From SAR202 cluster bacterium (lineage in GTDB: Bacteria > Chloroflexota > Dehalococcoidia > SAR202 > CAJWER01), in the NCBI GenBank assembly GCA_030740335.1, contig JASLXL010000066.1:1-10201 (forward strand): a stretch of 10,201 nucleotides of DNA, in the 5' to 3' direction. Below the pieces are notes generated by a model. The model did not search any database. It saw only the letters and a list, made by a program, of their open reading frames with translations, and had not been told where the DNA came from. This document shows, in pieces, positions 6,374 to 10,201 of this stretch. Position numbers and translations under genes: made by a program. Positions within the stretch are counted from its first letter, which is position 1. Every line of letters starts with the position of its first letter.

Positions 6374-7765
6374 TTAGCCGAACTGGTACTCGAGGGACGA
6401 GACGATTAGCTGGACCATTCGGACTGTTCGGTCTGCACTTTGTTGCTTTTGTTCTGGGGTGCCGAACTGTAGGTCTCCATCGGTCTCGGCGTGGACCATG
6501 AGTGCCGCGCGTGTTTCGGCGCCGACGGCGACGGGGCCTACGAGGGCGAGGGTCCTATCGACGAAGTCTTTGGGTTGCAGCGGTGCTCCGCCATTTTCCA
6601 TGCGTTTGATGATATCGGCGATTCCGGGCTTGGAAGCATCCCCGACCTGGTTGACGGCGAAGTTGACGCGTTCGTTGAGGGTGCCGCCGTCGATCCATTC
6701 TTTGCCGGTATGCCACCCCTCGACCGTTGGAGGGTTCATGAGCTGTTGTCCCATCAGTCCGGCGGCGGCGGAGTAGGCTCCGATGCCCGGCGCTGGACTC
6801 TGATAGGCGTCCACGAGTTTCAGTATGCCCGTGACCAGCTCTGCCGGGCTCTTAACGTGTTTGAATTTTGCGTCCTGGAAGAAATCCGAGTTGAACAGGA
6901 CGTGCAGCACCGAGCGGATGTCTCCGTTAGACTCGAAATATGCGTTGGTAAGTTCCTCGATGGCCGCCGGGTCGCCTGGCGGATCGATTTGCCAGGTGGG
7001 GACCTGTGGTTCGTCGGCTACGAAGAAGTTGTAGAGGTGACGGCATATGAAATTGGCCGTGGCCGGCTGCTTGACGATGATGTCGACGATGTCCTGGCCG
7101 TTCCAGGGGCCACTTTGGCCGAGGAATGTCTTGACGCTGTCGTCGTGCTGATCTGGACTGAACAGGAAGGTGGCATCGTAGTGGCCGTGGGGATACAGGG
7201 GTATTGGTTGTTCGAAGGTCCAGCCCGTGAAGGCCCGGGCGGCCATCTTGATGTCGTCTTCGGAGTAGTTGCCCACTCCCATTGAGAAGAGTTCCAACAG
7301 TTCACGCCCGTAGTTCTCGTTGGGCTCGCCGTTGAAGTTCTCGTTGTTATCGAGCCAGAAGATCATCGCGGGGTCTTTGGAAAGCTCGACGAGGATCGTC
7401 CGCAGGTCTCCTAGGCCGACGCGCCTGAACATCTCAAGTTGCCTGTTTAGCGTGGGGATGTGCTCGCTCTTAAAGAATGCTGTTGCGAACACCTGGTGCC
7501 AGAAGAGTGCAATTTTCTCCTCCAGCGGGTGTGGGGAGCTGGTCATCCGGTAGATCCAGAAGGATGCCATTCCTGTTGTCGAGTCCCAGCCGTAATACCG
7601 CTCGATTAGATCTTCGTCGTCCCTGGGCATTGCCTCGGGGTGGAGCAGTTCGTTGACGATATCGGCGTAATTTCGTGAGGCAAGCTCTTCAAGCCTGGAG
7701 CGGGTGGCGCCGAATCCGGCGCGGCGCATCAGGTGGGCGGCCAAAGCCAGGTCTGTTTTGAGCAT
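6374..7765 (-). CDS. DUF1800 family protein (463 aa)
   Basis: DUF1800 is a widespread alpha-helical family of unknown function, commonly next to DUF1501. Diagnostic segments in order: HLMRRAGFGATRSRLEEL (11-28), IALFWHQVFATAFF (85-98), the most typical motif NYGRELLELFSMGVG (151-165), AARAFTGWTF (175-184), ANFICRHLYNFFV (237-249), KSPAELVTGIL (305-315), and NPPTVEGWHTGKEWI (344-358). The C terminus MVQLIVSSLEYQFG closes as the family usually does. The open frame extends back to a TTG at 7786, but the Shine-Dalgarno AAAGGAG lies inside that extension, seven bases before the ATG at 7765. The ATG is therefore chosen, and it places the conserved HLMRR motif close to the N terminus as expected. 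No signal peptide is seen. It appears to be the first gene of a DUF1800-DUF1501-NHL operon with its own promoter. The family call is very secure, and its role is unknown. Confidence 0.93.
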   Translation of the reverse strand: MLKTDLALAAHLMRRAGFGATRSRLEELASRNYADIVNELLHPEAMPRDDEDLIERYYGWDSTTGMASFWIYRMTSSPHPLEEKIALFWHQVFATAFFKSEHIPTLNRQLEMFRRVGLGDLRTILVELSKDPAMIFWLDNNENFNGEPNENYGRELLELFSMGVGNYSEDDIKMAARAFTGWTFEQPIPLYPHGHYDATFLFSPDQHDDSVKTFLGQSGPWNGQDIVDIIVKQPATANFICRHLYNFFVADEPQVPTWQIDPPGDPAAIEELTNAYFESNGDIRSVLHVLFNSDFFQDAKFKHVKSPAELVTGILKLVDAYQSPAPGIGAYSAAAGLMGQQLMNPPTVEGWHTGKEWIDGGTLNERVNFAVNQVGDASKPGIADIIKRMENGGAPLQPKDFVDRTLALVGPVAVGAETRAALMVHAETDGDLQFGTPEQKQQSADRTVRMVQLIVSSLEYQFG

Positions 7766-7772
7766 AGGCACG

Positions 7773-7779
7773 CTCCTTT
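7773..7779 (-). promoter_or_regulatory. Ribosome binding site deciding the ATG start of the DUF1800 gene
   Basis: AAAGGAG on the minus strand lies seven bases before the ATG at 7765. A longer reading from TTG 7786 would have to translate through this site and has no site of its own. Confidence 0.7.
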
Positions 7780-7790
7780 GTGACAACTAG

Positions 7791-7810
7791 CGAGCCGGGA
7801 ATCCGACTCG
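7791..7810 (-). promoter_or_regulatory. Stem-loop in the 5' leader of the DUF1800 operon
   Basis: Read on the minus strand, CGAGTCGG-ATTC-CCGGCTCG forms an eight-pair stem (one G-U pair) with a four-base loop. It sits between the predicted transcription start (about 7820) and the ribosome binding site, so it would be at or near the 5' end of the message. It could stabilise the transcript or tune translation. No ligand-binding architecture is visible. Confidence 0.4.
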
Positions 7811-7826
7811 GCGGCACTTGTGGCGC

Positions 7827-7855
7827 ATTTTACCCCACGGACCGGGCGCAGACAA
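7827..7855 (-). promoter_or_regulatory. Sigma70-like promoter for the DUF1800-DUF1501-NHL operon
   Basis: On the minus strand TTGTCT (7855-7850, 4 of 6 to TTGACA) and TAAAAT (7832-7827, 5 of 6 to TATAAT) are separated by exactly 17 bases. Transcription would start near 7820, leaving a leader of about 55 bases. The -35 begins 10 bases beyond the stop codon of the upstream FAD oxidase gene, consistent with a new transcription unit. Confidence 0.5.
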
Positions 7856-7864
7856 CGGAGTGAG

Positions 7865-8974
7865 CTATCGCTCGAAGCGTTCCGGAGACATTGACTCGAT
7901 GGGCAGGGCGGTTTCTCCTGTTGTCACCAGGTCCGCTACTGCACGGCCCATTAATGGGCCGAAGAGGATTCCCTTTTTCTCTGCGCCGGTCGCCAGGTAC
8001 GCTCCCGACATGTTCCGGACATTGCCGACGATGGGCTGGCGGTCGGGAGTGACTGGCCTAATGCAGGCGGTCTGACGCACCAGTTTCATCTCCGCTAATG
8101 AGGGGACCATTTTGATGGCGCGGCCCATCAGCGTGTCACGAGCGGCCTGCGTCAGCGAGACATCGAAGCCGGCCTCTTCCTCAGTGGACGCGATCCAGAC
8201 TAGTCCGTCGGCCTTGTGGGTGACCTGTACCGGGCCGGCCAGGTGGTAGCGGAACGGCTCGGCCGGCGCCTCGAGGTGCAAGATCTGTCCCTTGAGCGGC
8301 GCAACAGGCAGTGCATGTTCCATGCCGGTCAGGGCCTGCCCGGACCACGGTCCGATGGCGATTACGGCGGCGTCGCAGGCGAGTGTCTGGTCGTTGACGC
8401 GGACACCTGTTATCTGGCCGCCGGTGCTCTCGATACCGCTCGCCTCGCCGTGGGTAAGGGTCGCCCCGAGGGCCTCGGCGGACTGCAGGAGTGCCAGGGT
8501 AAGGCGGTAGCTGTCCAATATCCAGATGTGGTGCAACAGTACCGCTCCCGCGACCAGGTTCGAGATACGAGCGTCAAGTTTGCATACCTGGACTGGATCC
8601 AGCCACTCGGCGGAGAATCCATCGGAGGAGTTCCAGCGAGCCATGTCCTGCTGTGCCTGACGTACTTCGTCGTCGGTGAAGCAGAGTTGTAAGTGCGGCA
8701 TCTCACGGGTCTGGAGGTCTATCCCAGAGGCATGCTCGATCTCAGACCACAGTTCCTTGTGCATTTGAAAGGTCTGCTTTGCAAGGGGCGCCATTGGTCC
8801 GGGAATTCCTGTGCCCATCAGCGGATTTAGAAGGCCGACGGCGAAGCCCGATGCGCCCGAGCCGACGGCCTCGCGCTCCACGATTGTGACATTTGCGCCA
8901 TAGTGCGCCAGGTAGTAAGCGGCGGCGCAGCCCACCACGCCTGCGCCTAGTACGACGATATTCTTAGCGTGCAT
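7865..8974 (-). CDS. FAD-dependent amine/amino-acid oxidoreductase, DAO family (ThiO/D-amino-acid oxidase-like, 369 aa)
   Basis: This is a soluble flavoenzyme of the DAO family (glycine oxidase, D-amino-acid oxidase and sarcosine oxidase relatives), which oxidises amines to imines and passes electrons to oxygen or a carrier. The N-terminal dinucleotide fold is clear: VVLGAGVVGCAAAYYLAHYG (7-26) ending in the acidic residue of TIVERE (30-35) that would hold the FAD ribose. The segment GSGASGFAVGLLNP (38-51) follows as in the family. VIAIGPWSG (204-212) is the second FAD contact, and TACIRPVTPDRQPIVG (302-317) plus GAYLATGAEKKGILFGP (324-340) form the C-terminal FAD and substrate region. Arg306 probably fits the substrate-carboxylate arginine. 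The second such arginine in glycine oxidase ('RNGI') is Lys334 here. Start: ATG with AAGGA a few bases upstream, a somewhat short spacing. No thiamine genes lie nearby. The family is secure, and the substrate is open. Confidence 0.87.
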   Translation of the reverse strand: MHAKNIVVLGAGVVGCAAAYYLAHYGANVTIVEREAVGSGASGFAVGLLNPLMGTGIPGPMAPLAKQTFQMHKELWSEIEHASGIDLQTREMPHLQLCFTDDEVRQAQQDMARWNSSDGFSAEWLDPVQVCKLDARISNLVAGAVLLHHIWILDSYRLTLALLQSAEALGATLTHGEASGIESTGGQITGVRVNDQTLACDAAVIAIGPWSGQALTGMEHALPVAPLKGQILHLEAPAEPFRYHLAGPVQVTHKADGLVWIASTEEEAGFDVSLTQAARDTLMGRAIKMVPSLAEMKLVRQTACIRPVTPDRQPIVGNVRNMSGAYLATGAEKKGILFGPLMGRAVADLVTTGETALPIESMSPERFER

Positions 8975-9023
8975 TGTTCCTTGGTTCCAGTTGACGCGAA
9001 TGTGTTGTTAGGTTTCAAGAGGA

Positions 9024-9038
9024 CGGGTCATAGACCCG
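9024..9038 (-). other. Short hairpin in the gap between the YvlD-like and FAD oxidase genes
   Basis: CGGGTC (9024-9029) and GACCCG (9033-9038) are perfect reverse complements around a three-base loop. On the minus strand it is followed by TCCTCTTG rather than a clean T-run, so at best it is a weak terminator for the membrane-protein gene. Confidence 0.3.
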
Positions 9039-9084
9039 GCCCTAGACAAGGGATGTCAGCCTCTACGGGCTTCGTCCAGGTTTG

Positions 9085-9522
9085 CTATTCGTCGTTGTTC
9101 TCGTCGGATTGTTGGTCTGGTGATTGTCTCGGGCGACGCCTGATGAGGGCGCTCAGGATGGTGCTGGTAAGGCTGATGACGAGGGCTCCCCAGAGTGCGG
9201 GCCAGAACCATTCGACGCTAACGTAGAGGTCCAGCCAGCCCGCGATTGCGGCTGTCAGGACGAGCATCGCTGCATTGATCACCAGCGCGAAGATTCCCAG
9301 GGTTAGACAAGAGAGCGGCCATCCCAATAGGTGGACTACCGGTTTGATAGATGCGTTGACCACCCCAAAGATGATCGCCGTTATCACCAGAGAGCCGACG
9401 CCTTCTATCTCGATGCCGCCAACCACACGGGTCGCGACCCACAGCGCAGCAGCATTCACAAGAATCCGGACTGCTGTGTCGATGAGACGGATGTCAGAGT
9501 ATCGTTTGCCGCTCCGTTTCAT
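9085..9522 (-). CDS. YvlD / 'phage holin superfamily IV' four-helix membrane protein (145 aa)
   Basis: This is a small integral membrane protein with four predicted hydrophobic helices at about 14-33, 42-59, 68-97 and 104-126. The features of the PF04020-type family are present: the short helix 2 ending GVVNASIKPVVHLLGWPL (53-70), with the Asn-Ala-x-Ile-Lys-Pro motif, and the following LTLGIFALVINAAML (73-87). The N terminus is basic (MKRSGKR) and the tail after residue 128 is charged and rich in Gln, Asp and Glu, probably facing the cytoplasm. Despite the family name, members are mostly chromosomal proteins of unknown role, and in Bacillus yvlD is envelope-stress linked. Nothing phage-like surrounds this gene. 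Start: ATG with GGAGG four bases upstream. It is the first minus-strand gene after the divergent dehydrogenase and lies 110 bases before the FAD oxidase gene. Family assignment is good, and function is unknown. Confidence 0.85.
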   Translation of the reverse strand: MKRSGKRYSDIRLIDTAVRILVNAAALWVATRVVGGIEIEGVGSLVITAIIFGVVNASIKPVVHLLGWPLSCLTLGIFALVINAAMLVLTAAIAGWLDLYVSVEWFWPALWGALVISLTSTILSALIRRRPRQSPDQQSDENNDE

Positions 9523-9651
9523 GAGCCCTCCACGTCCCTTCGGACTTGCACATCTTCTTCGCGACGATGCCTCACGTCAACCCTTTCATATAGGGAGGTA
9601 CTCGCGACTATGCTAAGCTGGAATCAGCTATATTTTTGGGGGAAGATGAGA
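9523..9651. promoter_or_regulatory. Divergent intergenic region between the YvlD-like and dehydrogenase genes
   Basis: This 129-base gap must hold the promoters for both directions. For the minus strand, TTGACG at 9580-9575 is a good -35 (5 of 6), but the hexamer 17 bases on, GAAGAT (9557-9552), is a poor -10. For the plus strand, TATGCT (9609-9614) could be a -10 with only a weak -35. GGGGGA (9638-9643) is the likely ribosome binding site of the dehydrogenase, eight bases before its ATG at 9652. The assignments are tentative. Confidence 0.35.
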
Positions 9652-10201
9652 ATGGAACTATGGGAGTACATGGGTCGTAACGAGCACGAGCAGCTGGTGG
9701 TGTGCCACGAGCCGTCGGTGGGGCTCAAGGCGGTCATCGCTATCCACGACACGACGCTGGGTCCCTCGTGCGGTGGACTGCGCATTTGGCCTCACATTTC
9801 TGAGGAAGCGGCGATCACGGACGTGTTGCGCCTTTCGCGTGCGATGACCTACAAGTCGGCGGCCGCCGGGCTGCCTCTCGGGGGCGGGAAGGCTCTGATC
9901 TGGGCCGATTCCCGCAAGGACAAGTCGGAGGCGCTACTGCGAGCCTTTGGACGGTTCGTCGATACGCTGGGAGGTAGGTACATTACGACCGAGGACGTTG
10001 GCATGACTCCGGCGGATCTCGAGTTCGTGGCCGAGGAGACCGAGCACGTGGTGGGCCTGCCACTGTCGATGGGCGGCAGCGGGGACACGTCAGAGATGAC
10101 CGGGCTAGGGGTCTATCTGGGTATGAAGGCTGCAGGCAAGGCGGCCTGGGGTTCAGACAGCCTCGCAGGCAAGGTTGTCGCCTTGCAGGGATTCGGTAAC
10201 G
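9652..10201 (+). CDS. ldh: Leucine/branched-chain amino-acid dehydrogenase, N-terminal 183 residues, runs off right edge
   Basis: This NAD-dependent enzyme reversibly deaminates leucine, valine and isoleucine to their 2-oxo acids in the cytoplasm (Glu/Leu/Phe/Val dehydrogenase family). From the ATG at 9652 the protein opens MELWEYM, in line with Bacillus leucine dehydrogenase (MEIFKYM), and the key residues fall at the same numbers: Lys68 in MTYKSAAAG binds the substrate carboxylate, Lys80 in LGGGKALI is catalytic, and Asp115 in RYITTEDVG completes the site. GLKAVIAIHDTTLGPSCGG (24-42) is the glycine-rich loop. The window ends in VVALQGFGN (175-183), the start of the NAD-binding GxGNVG motif, so the cofactor domain is missing only because of the edge. 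An ATG six bases upstream (9646) is possible but would touch the GGGGGA ribosome site. Cys40 and Thr113 replace Leu40 and Ala113 of the Bacillus enzyme. It is transcribed away from all other genes here. Confidence 0.88.
   Translation, partial: MELWEYMGRNEHEQLVVCHEPSVGLKAVIAIHDTTLGPSCGGLRIWPHISEEAAITDVLRLSRAMTYKSAAAGLPLGGGKALIWADSRKDKSEALLRAFGRFVDTLGGRYITTEDVGMTPADLEFVAEETEHVVGLPLSMGGSGDTSEMTGLGVYLGMKAAGKAAWGSDSLAGKVVALQGFGN

Noticed and set aside
6491..7285. A 264-codon open frame on the plus strand
   Set aside because: It lies entirely antisense to the DUF1800 gene, whose protein is strongly recognisable. The translation has no family resemblance and reflects the GC-rich codon pattern of the other strand.
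7766..7786. TTG start for the DUF1800 gene at 7786
   Set aside because: The ribosome binding site lies inside this extension and is correctly spaced for the ATG at 7765.
9085..9522. A prophage remnant, suggested by the 'phage holin' family name
   Set aside because: No lysin, structural or integrase gene is present. This family is mostly chromosomal and its name does not imply a phage origin here.
1..10201. CRISPR arrays, defence systems, toxin-antitoxin pairs, transposases, tRNA or rRNA genes
   Set aside because: I looked for regular direct repeats, family motifs and cloverleaf patterns on both strands and found none.

Overview
The window is 10.2 kb of moderately GC-rich bacterial DNA and is densely coding. 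Nine genes lie on the minus strand, from about 9522 down past the left edge, and one divergent gene on the plus strand runs off the right edge. The combination of an enolase-superfamily enzyme, two aldo/keto reductases, a SelA-like PLP enzyme, a DUF1800/DUF1501 pair and an NHL propeller resembles uncultured Chloroflexota of the SAR202 type, whose genomes are rich in enolase-superfamily paralogs. This taxonomic reading is an inference from gene content. There is no rRNA, tRNA or marker gene to confirm it.

Layout in the direction of minus-strand transcription. (a) 9522-9085 encodes a small four-helix membrane protein of the YvlD / 'phage holin superfamily IV' type. (b) 8974-7865 encodes a soluble FAD-dependent amine or amino-acid oxidase related to glycine oxidase (ThiO) and D-amino-acid oxidase. 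(c) A good sigma70-like promoter at 7855-7827 begins an apparent operon of DUF1800 (7765-6374), DUF1501 (6188-5040) and a six-bladed NHL-repeat protein (4954-3929). A two-armed inverted repeat lies between the first two genes, and a bulged hairpin lies between the second and third. (d) 3744-2752 (aldo/keto reductase), 2717-1587 (SelA-like PLP lyase or transferase), 1529-618 (second aldo/keto reductase) and 435 to beyond position 1 (enolase-superfamily dehydratase or racemase, partial) form what looks like a sugar-acid or amino-sugar-acid catabolic operon. On the plus strand, 9652 to the end encodes the N-terminal part of a leucine/branched-chain amino-acid dehydrogenase.

How the genes may work together: the left operon pairs NAD(P)-dependent oxidoreductases with a dehydratase-type and an ammonia-lyase-type enzyme, the usual chemistry for converting oxidised or amino sugars to 2-keto-3-deoxy acids. 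The middle operon has no assigned biochemical function. DUF1501 and DUF1800 proteins are commonly encoded side by side, and here neither has an obvious export signal. The right end carries two amino-acid deaminating enzymes, an FAD oxidase and an NAD-dependent dehydrogenase, but they are on opposite strands and not one operon.

There is no sign of CRISPR, transposase, integrase, toxin-antitoxin or phage structural genes. The most notable items are the inverted-repeat element at 6243-6362, the catabolic operon with its non-selenium SelA homologue, and the substituted substrate-pocket residues in the dehydrogenase and the FAD oxidase. No gap between genes exceeds 300 bases.
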